From: Exiguobacterium sp. FSL W8-0210 | GTDB lineage: Bacteria > Bacillota > Bacilli > Exiguobacteriales > Exiguobacteriaceae | Direction of reading: 5' to 3' | NCBI RefSeq assembly: GCF_038006045.1 | Contig: NZ_JBBOUK010000001.1 | Span: 279,001 to 343,000 of the forward strand | Length of the DNA stretch: 64,000 bases | In this document: positions 41,795 to 49,925 of the stretch, in pieces | How the letters are laid out: each line of letters starts with the position of its first letter | Numbering within the stretch: the first letter of the stretch is position 1 | Translations under genes and position numbers: made by a program | Notes under the pieces: model-generated | Told to the model about the DNA's origin: nothing | The model's input: only the letters and a program-made list of their open reading frames with translations | The model's database searches: none

Positions 41795-41834
41795 TTGTTT
41801 GTGAAACTGAGTTATGTCCCAGCCTCTTTTTGGT

Positions 41835-42620
41835 TTACCGTGAAGACGACGTTGCGTTACCGTCGTACCGACTGATCAGTTCATACGGTCTGACTTTATA
41901 TAAGGCATGCGGGAAGTAATGGGGATCCATTGCATCAAGCGTCCGCAACTGAAAGTGTTCCCGTTTGATATACTCACTCAGCGAGTCACGTGTCAGTGGG
42001 AAGAAGCCGACATCCGTCGTTTCGCCTTCTTGTGTCGCGAGTTCACCACCAACGGCTTTCCCACGGAAACAAACGCACAGGACGTGACTTGAGACATTTT
42101 GATAGATACCGGTGATGCCATCGATTGTGACATCAACACCGGTTTCTTCTTTGACTTCCCGTTTAATGGCGTCAAGAATCGATTCGTGATTTTCGACTTG
42201 TCCACCCGGCATCTCATACGTATCACCCCGGTGGAGGTTGCGGACGAGCAGGACTTCACCGGCATCGTTCGTGATGTACGCGGTCACGCTGACGATCGCG
42301 CGAGGGGGAGCATACGTACCGGTCGCTGTCATGAAATCTTCATAGGATTTGATATAGAGGTTTTTGCCGAGACGCGCGCGCTTCTTCATCGCTTCGCGAC
42401 GTAAAGCACTGTTGCGGACATCACGATCGACTTGTTCGTAATGTTCACGGTCGCGATATTCCCAAATGGCGATGACTTCATCTTCTGCCTCGGTCACCCA
42501 GCGACCAACAAGACGGGCACCATGGCTGACTTGGAGCGGGTACAAATAGGTATGGAAAAACTCAGTGAATTCTTCTAGGCGTTCGGGACGAATCGTATAG
42601 GTCTTCCGGCGATGTAACAT
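41835..42620 (-). CDS. NIPSNAP-NUDIX fusion protein
   Basis: A 261-residue protein with two parts. Residues about 1-100 are a NIPSNAP-like ferredoxin-fold domain (RKTYTIRPERLEEFTEFFH, VIAIWEYRDREHYEQV). Residues about 115-240 are a NUDIX hydrolase with the box GGQVENHESILDAIKREVKEETG. The start ATG at 42620 follows TAGGAGGAATTTCC. The NUDIX part should cleave a nucleoside-diphosphate derivative; the NIPSNAP part may bind a substrate or mediate assembly. The 3' end lies 8 bases from IS copy 2. Confidence 0.85.
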   Translation of the reverse strand: MLHRRKTYTIRPERLEEFTEFFHTYLYPLQVSHGARLVGRWVTEAEDEVIAIWEYRDREHYEQVDRDVRNSALRREAMKKRARLGKNLYIKSYEDFMTATGTYAPPRAIVSVTAYITNDAGEVLLVRNLHRGDTYEMPGGQVENHESILDAIKREVKEETGVDVTIDGITGIYQNVSSHVLCVCFRGKAVGGELATQEGETTDVGFFPLTRDSLSEYIKREHFQLRTLDAMDPHYFPHALYKVRPYELISRYDGNATSSSR

Positions 42621-42892
42621 GGAAATTCCTCCTATCAGATGAGCGTTCAGATGTACGTTGTACCCCTTCTCGAACGGACGGATGAAACCCTTTTTCTCGA
42701 TGTGGGAAAAGGAGTTTTTATTGAACGATTGCGTATACATGTCCTACGGTCTACGTGACTTTAAATCATCGATGATGATCTCTTTTGATCGGAAAAGTAT
42801 AACTAAAGAAGAACTTAAGAAATGGATAGGGCTCAACTTCAGAAAAATCGGGGATACTGAAAGTAGAGAGAAACAGAAAGAAGGGATACGTG

Positions 42893-43474
42893 ATGGATAT
42901 CATGGCACTCGTCCGCCTGGCTGGCGGAATCATGTTCACCCCATTGTCGGACGATGTCTTGATGATGAGTTTTGCAGCACTTCGATTACGAGAGGGAATG
43001 TACCCGGTCGTCATCTGGCTGACCGCTTGGCCGGTCTTCTTCATCGCCTTTACGTGGTTTTATCTACTTGCTCGGTTCTTCCGCGAGATTCCGCTCGTCA
43101 AACGATGGATGAAGTCACGTTTCTTAGAACGAGCAGAAACGATCATCGAACGACGCGGGTTATGGGCGATTGGACTATCGTTCTTCTTACCCGGCGTCAG
43201 ACATCCGATTCATTATGTCGCCGGACTCCTTGGTTATCCGTTACCGCGTTATTTAGTAATGACATTCTTAGCAGCAGGCGTGTATACAGGACTCTGGACT
43301 TTTTTGATCGTCCGGATCGGAGAAGCTGTCACGTGGTCGGAATTGTGGAACTGGCTTCAGGTGAATCCCGGAATCATCAGTGCGATCGTAGTCATCTTAA
43401 TCGGTCTAGTAGTAACAGGTATCGTATATCATCGGCGTCAAAAGGAATCAGTCGAGGAAAGTTCTTCAATATAA
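42893..43474 (+). CDS. DedA/SNARE-associated family membrane protein
   Basis: A 193-residue membrane protein of the DedA (VTT-domain) family, with four to five helices. The reentrant-loop motif shows as FFLPGVRHPIHYVAGLLG. Recent work links the family to lipid flipping (undecaprenyl phosphate or aminophospholipids). The start at ATG 42893 follows AAAGAAGGGATACGTG; a GTG one codon earlier is also possible. The 272 bases before it show no gene. Confidence 0.85.
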   Translation: MDIMALVRLAGGIMFTPLSDDVLMMSFAALRLREGMYPVVIWLTAWPVFFIAFTWFYLLARFFREIPLVKRWMKSRFLERAETIIERRGLWAIGLSFFLPGVRHPIHYVAGLLGYPLPRYLVMTFLAAGVYTGLWTFLIVRIGEAVTWSELWNWLQVNPGIISAIVVILIGLVVTGIVYHRRQKESVEESSSI

Positions 43475-43673
43475 AAACATCACACGAGCAAGCGAATCCA
43501 GATTAGGATTCGCTTTTTTAGATGAAGTTTGGTTTTATGAATAAGGATAGTTTTTTGAAATAAGAAGTAATCTACAAGAAAAGTGAAATCATTGTCAAAA
43601 AAAGACGTTTTTCACTTCTTAAAAGCTACGTGATTTACACACCGTATTGGCAATTTATCGTCACAAGCAAGTG

Positions 43674-43702
43674 GCTGAAATTGGATTGTAAACGCTTATA
43701 CT
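43674..43702 (+). promoter_or_regulatory. Promoter with a cre-like CcpA site upstream of the PepSY gene
   Basis: TATACT at 43697-43702 follows a weak -35 (CTGAAA, 43675-43680) by 16 bases. TGTAAACGCTTATA (43687-43700) matches the CcpA cre consensus except at one core position and overlaps the -10, which would give repression by good carbon sources. Confidence 0.45.
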
Positions 43703-43750
43703 AGAAGATGTTCACAGAGTGGACATATTTATTGCCAGAGGAGGATACAT

Positions 43751-45118
43751 ATGAATCTCATGCAGACGGAAGAGACGGTCAAAAAAGCACCGACTTCTTC
43801 TGCTCACCGGACGATTTGGCGGTGGCATTTTTATGCTGGTATCATTTTTGCACCGTTCCTAGTCATGCTTGCTGTGACAGGATCCATTTATCTTTTTAAG
43901 CCACAAATCGAAAACGTCCTGTATCAATCGTATTATGAAGTTACACCACAAGCAGATCGCATCACTGCGACGGAACAGATTGATCGCGTCAAAGCGAAGT
44001 ATCCCGATGCACTTGTCACGTCGTACCGACCGGGTGAATCCGACGATCGATCCAGTGAAGTGAAGGTCTCGTCACCAGACATGTCGGCGACGGTCTTCGT
44101 CAATCCGTATTCTGGTAAGATCATCGGAACATTATCTGACGATGACCGGATCATGAATAAAATCGAAGAGATCCATGGAGAACTGATGGCGGGAACGACT
44201 GGCGACCGGATCGTTGAACTCGTCGCCTGTTGGGCGATCGTCTTGATCGTGACGGGACTGTTCCTATGGTTCCCGCGTAAGCAAAAGGGACTGTCAGGCG
44301 TCTTGTTCCCGCGTTTTCGTCAAGGCAAGAAGTTATTCCGTCGTGATCTCCACGCTGTTCCAGCATTCTGGATCACAGCAGGGATGCTGTTCCTGATCTT
44401 GACTGGCTTACCGTGGTCCGGTTTCTGGGGAACGAACTTCCAGTCCCTTGTCACGAACCAAGGGCTTGGTTATCCACCGTCCATCTGGGGTGGGGAGGCA
44501 CCGACGTCAACACTTCAAACGAAGGATATCGCGGAAGTCCCGTGGGCTGCCGAAACACTTGATGTCCCGCAATCAAAAGTCGAAGGAGCCGTCCCGGCTT
44601 CGATCGATGACATCGTTGCAATCGGCAAACAACAAGGGATGGATCCAAGCTTTAAGATCAGCATTCCAAGTGATCCGATCGGTGTCTATACGCTGTCTGC
44701 GTATCCAGCGAAAGCACAGAATGAAGCGACGATCCATCTCGATCAATATTCCGGTGCCGTGCTCGCCGACTATCGTTATGACAACTATGGTATCGTCGGA
44801 AAGATCGTCGCTACCGGAATCACACTCCACAAGGGAACGGAATTCGGCTGGTTCAATCAGTTAATTAGTCTGTTGATTTGTCTCGGAATCATTCTCGTGG
44901 CAGTCAGTGGTTTCTATCTTTGGCTGAAGCGAAAACCAAGTAAAGGGATGGGGGCGCCGAAAGGACCGAAAGCATTCATGTTGAAAGGATTCCTCGCTGT
45001 GCTTGTCGTGCTGGGAATCGTCTTCCCGCTCGTCGGTCTATCGTTGCTCGTCGTCTGGCTGGTCGATTTCCTCGTCATCCGTCGTATTCCGAGTGTAAGG
45101 AGGTTCTTCAATGCGTAA
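43751..45118 (+). CDS. PepSY-domain membrane protein
   Basis: A 455-residue protein of the PepSY-associated transmembrane family with four helices (about residues 25-50, 150-175, 200-225 and 365-390, plus two near the C-terminus) and two PepSY domains facing outside. The N-terminal helix holds RWHFYAGIIFAPFL with the family His, and RRDLHAVPAFW and GITLHKGTEFG carry further conserved His, probable heme or metal ligands. Relatives act in iron-siderophore or cytochrome-type reduction. It overlaps the YtkA-like lipoprotein gene by eight bases. Start at ATG 43751 behind AGAGGAGGATACAT. Confidence 0.85.
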   Translation: MNLMQTEETVKKAPTSSAHRTIWRWHFYAGIIFAPFLVMLAVTGSIYLFKPQIENVLYQSYYEVTPQADRITATEQIDRVKAKYPDALVTSYRPGESDDRSSEVKVSSPDMSATVFVNPYSGKIIGTLSDDDRIMNKIEEIHGELMAGTTGDRIVELVACWAIVLIVTGLFLWFPRKQKGLSGVLFPRFRQGKKLFRRDLHAVPAFWITAGMLFLILTGLPWSGFWGTNFQSLVTNQGLGYPPSIWGGEAPTSTLQTKDIAEVPWAAETLDVPQSKVEGAVPASIDDIVAIGKQQGMDPSFKISIPSDPIGVYTLSAYPAKAQNEATIHLDQYSGAVLADYRYDNYGIVGKIVATGITLHKGTEFGWFNQLISLLICLGIILVAVSGFYLWLKRKPSKGMGAPKGPKAFMLKGFLAVLVVLGIVFPLVGLSLLVVWLVDFLVIRRIPSVRRFFNA

Positions 45119-45596
45119 ATCGATACAAACACTCATGCTCGGCGGACTGCTCGTCACGACGACGAGTCTTGCTGGCTGTGCGGTCGATTCCGATGCAGCA
45201 GAACAGTATGCCGTAGCTAAGCCGTTATCGATCAAAATGAATATCCCAAAGGACTTACAACCGGATGCGAAGAAAAAGCAGACGTTTGAAGCAACAGTCT
45301 GGCGTGAAGCTAAACCGGTTCAAAAAGTCGATTATGTACATTTCGAAATCTGGAAAGCGGATGGAACAGTACGCTATAGTATGGAACCGGCAGAAGAGAC
45401 AAAGCCAGGTGTCTATACGATTGCGAAGGTACTACCGAAATCCGGCTTGTATTATGTCAAAGCGCATGCAAGCAGTGAAAGTGCGATGATCATGCCAACA
45501 CGGCAGTTCATCGTCGGTGAGTTATCGAAAGAAGATTTAAAAATCTTACAAGGTGGAGCAAAACCAGCTGGCGGAAGTAGCGGTCACCATCATTGA
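45111..45596 (+). CDS. YtkA/FixH-like lipoprotein
   Basis: A 161-residue lipoprotein. The signal peptide ends in a lipobox LAGC at about residues 20-23. The mature part has a YtkA-like beta-sandwich (VDYVHFEIWKADGTVRYSM, GLYYVKAHASSESAM), and the C-terminus ends in GSSGHHH, a possible metal-binding tail. It overlaps the PepSY gene by eight bases and is probably translated with it, so the two proteins likely work together at the outer face of the membrane. Confidence 0.83.
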   Translation: MRKSIQTLMLGGLLVTTTSLAGCAVDSDAAEQYAVAKPLSIKMNIPKDLQPDAKKKQTFEATVWREAKPVQKVDYVHFEIWKADGTVRYSMEPAEETKPGVYTIAKVLPKSGLYYVKAHASSESAMIMPTRQFIVGELSKEDLKILQGGAKPAGGSSGHHH

Positions 45597-45610
45597 AGAA
45601 TAATGAAATA

Positions 45611-45652
45611 AAAAATGAGAGGGCGGAATACTATTCCGTCCTCTCATTTTTC
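45611..45652. terminator. Bidirectional terminator between the YtkA-like and Asp-rich genes
   Basis: AAAATGAGAGGGCGGAATA pairs with TATTCCGTCCTCTCATTTT, with a T-run on the right and an A-run on the left. Confidence 0.9.
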
Positions 45653-45662
45653 GTATAGACGA

Positions 45663-46682
45663 TTAATCGTCATCACCATGATCTCCGTGATCATCCCCGT
45701 CATCGTCTCCATGATCGTCTGAATCATCATCTTGATCATCATCTTCTGAGTCATCCGAAGAATCATCGTCATCCGAGTGCTCATCTTCTGATTCGAGTTC
45801 CTGTCCATTATAGAACTTGATCTGGACGTGTAACGTTTTGATGTTTGGTAATTGAAGCGCCTGTGCGACTAACGTTAATAATTCTTCTTCCGTCATCGAT
45901 GGTGTGACGAGAAGACGATCTTTTAACGTCGCAACGTCAGTAATACCAATCTCGTCTTTAAAGCGCAATTCTTTCCGTTGATGTTCATTACTGTAACGCC
46001 ACTCGAACTTTTTCTTATTCGTATCCGTCACTTTGATCATGATCCGTTTGAGTTCTTGATTATTTTGAACGCCGTCTTGATCCGTATCTTCCTGATCATC
46101 TCGAGTCCCGTCCTGATCGCTATCTGCTTTTGTTGGATCAGAACCGAGTTCAAATTCGTCTTCGTTGATAAGCGTATCCCGGTCCCGGTCTTCTTCATTG
46201 TCTTTGATGCCATCACGGTCTGAATCCTTTTTCAATGGTTGCGTACCGACGATGAACTCTTCTCGTGTCGTCAATCGATCCTGATCTTGGTCTTCTTTAT
46301 CATCAGAAATACCATCTTGATCAGAATCCTTCTTCAACGGATTTAGATGCGCTGTGTATTCTTGTTGATTCGTGAGTGAGTCGCGGTCCGAATCCTCTTT
46401 CCCATCCTTGATCCCGTCACGATCCGAATCCGATTTAGTTGGGTTGAGACGAAGTTGATACTCTTGTACATTCATCAAACCGTCGCGATCGTGATCTTTT
46501 GTTGCGACTTGTTTTCCATATCCCAAATGATATTGTTTTTGCCAAGCATCTGGAATCCCATTTTTGTCTCGATCGACTTGCACAACAGGTTTCTTCTTCG
46601 CTTTACTTTTTGCTTCGACAGGTCCAACTGCTTGCGAGACGACGAGCGAAGCAAGTACTGCGCCAATGACAATCCGTTTCAT
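45663..46682 (-). CDS. Secreted thrombospondin type 3 repeat calcium-binding protein with Asp/His-rich tail
   Basis: A 339-residue exported protein. A signal peptide (about residues 1-24) leads into six or seven repeats of the pattern DSDRDGIKDxxED, the calcium-binding TSP3 repeat (about 40-215). A globular part (FEWRYSNEHQRKELRFKDE) recalls the YusW-like family, and the last roughly 50 residues are Asp/Ser, then Asp/His, ending in DDHGDHGDDD. It is probably a calcium- or metal-loaded surface protein. No sorting signal is present. Confidence 0.82.
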   Translation of the reverse strand: MKRIVIGAVLASLVVSQAVGPVEAKSKAKKKPVVQVDRDKNGIPDAWQKQYHLGYGKQVATKDHDRDGLMNVQEYQLRLNPTKSDSDRDGIKDGKEDSDRDSLTNQQEYTAHLNPLKKDSDQDGISDDKEDQDQDRLTTREEFIVGTQPLKKDSDRDGIKDNEEDRDRDTLINEDEFELGSDPTKADSDQDGTRDDQEDTDQDGVQNNQELKRIMIKVTDTNKKKFEWRYSNEHQRKELRFKDEIGITDVATLKDRLLVTPSMTEEELLTLVAQALQLPNIKTLHVQIKFYNGQELESEDEHSDDDDSSDDSEDDDQDDDSDDHGDDDGDDHGDHGDDD

Positions 46683-46927
46683 AAGTCCACTCCTGTTCTA
46701 TAAAAGATAAAAGATGAGGTTATAAGAAGATTCTAATGAAATGATTAGAAAATAAGTTGGCTATTTCGCGAAATGAGTAAATAAAAACTAAAAAATAATG
46801 AAAGTGCTACATAAGTTTATTTCGTCAGAAAAAATATTTTAAATAAAAAATGTAAAAAGATAAAACCATTCGTGAACTCCTTACGTTATCTATGTGAAGT
46901 CCAAAAAATCAAAGGGGTGTTCATAAG

Positions 46928-48298
46928 ATGAAGATGAAAAAGTCGTATCTCGCTGTTCCGCTTAGTGCCGCATTGTTGATTCCAGCAGCAGGTGTCAGTG
47001 CTCACGGTCATGAGGACCATAGTAAGATGTCTCACAGTTCAGGAAAAGTCTCCCTCGATGTCTCATCTCCAGCATCGGATTTACGAGCGACACTCGATCA
47101 AATTCTATCTGAACACGCGTATCTCGCAGTCGTTGCGATGCAAAAAGGAATTGATGGTAAAGAAGATTTTGAGCAGGCAGCCGGTGCCTTGAATCAAAAC
47201 ACGGATGATTTAGCGGCAGCTGTTGGTTCCGTCTACGGGGAAGAAGCAGGCGCTGCCTTCAAAGAAATCTGGGCGAGCCATATCGGTTACTTCGTCGATT
47301 ACGTCAAAGCAACTGGTGCCAAGGACGAAGACGCGAAACAAAAAGCATTGAAAGAGCTTGATGAGTATCGTGTCGAACAGGCTGCGTTCCTCGATAAAGC
47401 AACGGAAGGACGTCTAAAGGCAGCGGATCTCGAAGCAGGACTAAAAGTCCATATCACGCAACTGTTAACATCGTTTGATAGCTATGTAGCGGGTGATTAT
47501 GATGCTGCTTACAGCAATCTACGTAAAGCGATTGAGCATATGTATATGGTCGGAGAAGGATTATCTGGTGCGATTGTTGATCAGTACCCGGATAAATTCA
47601 AAAATACGAAAGTCGATACACCAGCAGCTGATCTTCGTGCCGGACTGAACCGAAACTTCTCTGAACACGCGGCGCTTGCAGTGCTCGCGATGCAAAAAGG
47701 AATTGACGGAGCAAAAGACTTTGACGCTGCGGCCGGTGCCTTGAATCAAAATACGGATGACCTGACAGCTTCGATTGGCTCTGTTTATGGTAGTGAAGCA
47801 GCGCAACAATTCAAGAAGATTTGGTCGAGCCACATCGGCTACTTCGTTGACTATGTCAAAGCAACAGGTGCGAAAGATGATCAAGCACGCGACATGGCTG
47901 TGAAGGAACTTGATGAGTACCGTGTTGAACAGGCAGCATTCCTCGATGCAGCAACAGAAGGACGTTTGAAAGCGAAAGATTTGGAAGAAGGATTAAAGGT
48001 TCACATTGACCAACTCTTGCTTGCTTTCAATAGCTATAATGAAAAAGATTACGACAAAACGTACCCAGCGATTCGTGAAGCTTACGCGCATATGTACGGT
48101 GTAGGGGAAGGGACTGCGACAGCAATCGTCGATCAGTTCCCAGATAAATTCAAAGGTGCACCATCTGGAATGCCGAACACTGGTCTCGGTGGTATGCAAG
48201 AAAAAGCATCGACGACAGGTATCGTCTGGTCACTGCTTGGTATCGCAGCAGCATCGATCCTTGGATTCTTCGCACTCCGTCGTCGCCCGCAACAATAA
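46928..48298 (+). CDS. Duplicated His-containing surface protein with an MPNTG cell-wall sorting signal
   Basis: A 456-residue exported protein. After the signal peptide comes AHGHEDHSKMSH, a His/Met-rich probable metal site. Then two homologous helical repeats (about 50-225 and 232-410) share SEHAxLAVxAMQKGIDG, SHIGYFVDYVKATGAK and a helix-final ALHE-like His. The C-terminus has MPNTG at 415-419, a hydrophobic segment and RRRPQQ, the layout of a sortase substrate, although Met replaces the usual Leu. Relatives are often misnamed copper amine oxidase. It is next to copC and copD. Start at ATG 46928 behind AAAGGGGTGTTCATAAG. Confidence 0.82.
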   Translation: MKMKKSYLAVPLSAALLIPAAGVSAHGHEDHSKMSHSSGKVSLDVSSPASDLRATLDQILSEHAYLAVVAMQKGIDGKEDFEQAAGALNQNTDDLAAAVGSVYGEEAGAAFKEIWASHIGYFVDYVKATGAKDEDAKQKALKELDEYRVEQAAFLDKATEGRLKAADLEAGLKVHITQLLTSFDSYVAGDYDAAYSNLRKAIEHMYMVGEGLSGAIVDQYPDKFKNTKVDTPAADLRAGLNRNFSEHAALAVLAMQKGIDGAKDFDAAAGALNQNTDDLTASIGSVYGSEAAQQFKKIWSSHIGYFVDYVKATGAKDDQARDMAVKELDEYRVEQAAFLDAATEGRLKAKDLEEGLKVHIDQLLLAFNSYNEKDYDKTYPAIREAYAHMYGVGEGTATAIVDQFPDKFKGAPSGMPNTGLGGMQEKASTTGIVWSLLGIAAASILGFFALRRRPQQ

Positions 48299-48304
48299 AG
48301 GACG

Positions 48305-48328
48305 ACCCGCTGGTGACAGCGGGTTTTC
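48305..48328 (+). terminator. Terminator after the MPNTG protein gene
   Basis: ACCCGCTG pairs with CAGCGGGT around GTGA and is followed by TTTCTT. The copC ribosome site follows about 30 bases later. Confidence 0.65.
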
Positions 48329-48361
48329 TTGTACACATCAAGCAGAAAGGAGGTAAACGAC

Positions 48362-48889
48362 ATGCGCATCATCCGATTTGCCCTTCTGTTCCTCATTTGT
48401 CTGTTGCCCATATCGGTCGAAGCACACACGAGTTTAAAAAGCTCGAATCCGGCAGATGGATCGGCATTATCTGAACCCGTCGATCGGATCCGCTTGACGT
48501 TCAGTGAGGCTGTTGAAAAAACGAGCACCTTACGTGTAGTAGACGCGAATGGAGTTGAACAAGCCCTTGCGAAACCACTTATCATCGGAAATGAACTGAG
48601 TGCTGTCGTCTCAGAGCCTTTAACGGAAGGAAAATACACGATCAAGTGGGCGTCGATTTCAGATGATGGTCATCCCGTGAAAGGAACGATCCGTTTTACG
48701 GTACTGGGTGCGGCAAAAGCTGAAACAAGCACTGTAGAAAAGGCTGAGCCGATGGAAAAAAAAGCAGCAGTCGTTCCTGAAGCAGAGCCTGTTTCAAAAG
48801 GACTCGTTCCGACACTGCTCCCATGGATCGTCGGGGGACTGTTAATCAGTATCGTCATCCTTCTCGTGTTACGTCGTCGTTCGACATGA
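48362..48889 (+). CDS. copC: Copper-binding protein CopC with a C-terminal membrane anchor
   Basis: A 175-residue exported protein. The signal peptide is cut so that the mature chain starts with His22 (AHTSLKSS), the usual Cu(II) ligand; the second ligand region DDGHPVKG is present at about 103. A Cu-binding beta-barrel is followed by a linker and a C-terminal helix with RRRST, so the protein is membrane-anchored. The ATG at 48362 follows AAAGGAGG. It overlaps copD by four bases (ATGA), a split form of the CopC-CopD fusion YcnJ of Bacillus. Confidence 0.92.
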   Translation: MRIIRFALLFLICLLPISVEAHTSLKSSNPADGSALSEPVDRIRLTFSEAVEKTSTLRVVDANGVEQALAKPLIIGNELSAVVSEPLTEGKYTIKWASISDDGHPVKGTIRFTVLGAAKAETSTVEKAEPMEKKAAVVPEAEPVSKGLVPTLLPWIVGGLLISIVILLVLRRRST

Positions 48890-49875
48890 GTGCGTTTCTA
48901 GGAGAACTACTCGTCTATATGGGTGGAGCGCTTTGGATGGGCTATTTGGTATTATGCTTCATCCCAACGAAACGAAAACCGCTATTAATGGACGGTACGT
49001 CGTGGGCGGTAGCGGGACTCGGGATGCTCGTTCTTGGAACGAGCATCCCGGTCTTTGGTGCCGTTCGTTTTCTACTTTCGACGCAAACGATGACAGAGGC
49101 TCTTCGAACAGGATTACTGGAGTTGCATATCGGTCGGATGTTTCTTGTCGTTTACTTCTCTGCTTTACTCCTATTGATCGTATTCACATGGCAAAAGCGA
49201 CGATCCATCCTGCTCGCACTCTTGACGATCCCGTTATGGATTGGCATCGCAGGAACGAGTCACGCGGCGGCCAAATACGGTGCGCTCGGGTGGACGCTTC
49301 AGTTTAGTCACTTCTTATGTGTGACAGCTTGGATCGGTGTCGTGTTTTGGGTAGCCATCGGTGCTCGCTCGACCGTTCATTGGTCTGCCTTTTTAAGTTG
49401 GTTCAGTCCGTTTGCCCGGATCGCCTTTACGGGTGTCATCCTGTCAGGGCTGTTACTGATGCAACTGGCGATTCCGCTTGAACGTTATCCGAATCTCTGG
49501 GGCGTGCCATACGGTCAAGCGTTGTTGCTGAAGCACCTTTTATTGTTACCGCTTTTGTTCTATGCTTTCTGTAATGGCACGCTTGTTCGGCGTCGGTTGC
49601 GTTTTGACTCAACGTACGATCCGCGTCCGTTACTCCGGATGGAGAGTATCATTTTAGTATTGCTGTTCATGGCGAGTGCTTCACTCAGCCGTCTCGAACA
49701 ACCGACGCTAGGGCAACTACCGACCGGTGATCCAGTGGGGAATGGATGGGTTTTGATGATGGGGATTGCAACCTTACCACTGCTTTTACTAGGATATCGT
49801 CGGCATGCAGTGGGTATCTTGCTGAGTTTATTCAGCGTCAGTTTGATTTATCTTGGGTTGCTAGCGACAGGATGA
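48886..49875 (+). CDS. copD: Copper transport protein CopD
   Basis: A 329-residue membrane protein with about eight helices. It starts at ATG 48886, inside the copC stop. CopD-family features are the paired His motifs in ELHIGRMFLV and FSHFLCVTAWIG, and the aromatic-rich helices after. CopD is thought to pass copper from CopC into the cytoplasm. The last 75 residues carry the LEQPT...LPTGDP segment and two more helices. It is followed by a strong terminator. Confidence 0.9.
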   Translation: MSAFLGELLVYMGGALWMGYLVLCFIPTKRKPLLMDGTSWAVAGLGMLVLGTSIPVFGAVRFLLSTQTMTEALRTGLLELHIGRMFLVVYFSALLLLIVFTWQKRRSILLALLTIPLWIGIAGTSHAAAKYGALGWTLQFSHFLCVTAWIGVVFWVAIGARSTVHWSAFLSWFSPFARIAFTGVILSGLLLMQLAIPLERYPNLWGVPYGQALLLKHLLLLPLLFYAFCNGTLVRRRLRFDSTYDPRPLLRMESIILVLLFMASASLSRLEQPTLGQLPTGDPVGNGWVLMMGIATLPLLLLGYRRHAVGILLSLFSVSLIYLGLLATG

Positions 49876-49883
49876 GTATAAAA

Positions 49884-49915
49884 AACAAGGTAGCGGATCG
49901 TTCCGCTACCTTGTT
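49884..49915. terminator. Bidirectional terminator between copD and the acyltransferase gene
   Basis: AACAAGGTAGCGGA pairs with TCCGCTACCTTGTT around TCGT, with an A-run before it. Confidence 0.88.
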
Positions 49916-49925
49916 TGACGTGGTC

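Larger units (their letters stand above)
39992..41826 (-). mobile_element. IS1182-family insertion sequence, copy 2 (inverted relative to copy 1)
   Basis: The same 1835-base element as at 8309-10143, in opposite orientation, with the inverted repeats at 39992-40008 and 41810-41826. All stretches compared (ends, hairpins, transposase and its other-frame readings) are the same as in copy 1. It sits 10 bases after the CatE-like stop and 8 bases before the NUDIX stop, again exactly between convergent genes, with a run of A on its left and a run of T on its right. Confidence 0.93.

Noticed and set aside
8309-41826. Composite transposon formed by the two IS copies
   Set aside because: The 29.8 kb between them is ordinary chromosomal content, the outer flanks show no shared target duplication, and no passenger gene pattern suggests joint movement.
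42658-43506. Long plus-strand open frame overlapping the DedA gene
   Set aside because: It has no ribosome site, its composition is that of an out-of-frame reading, and DedA in the other frame has a clear family match.
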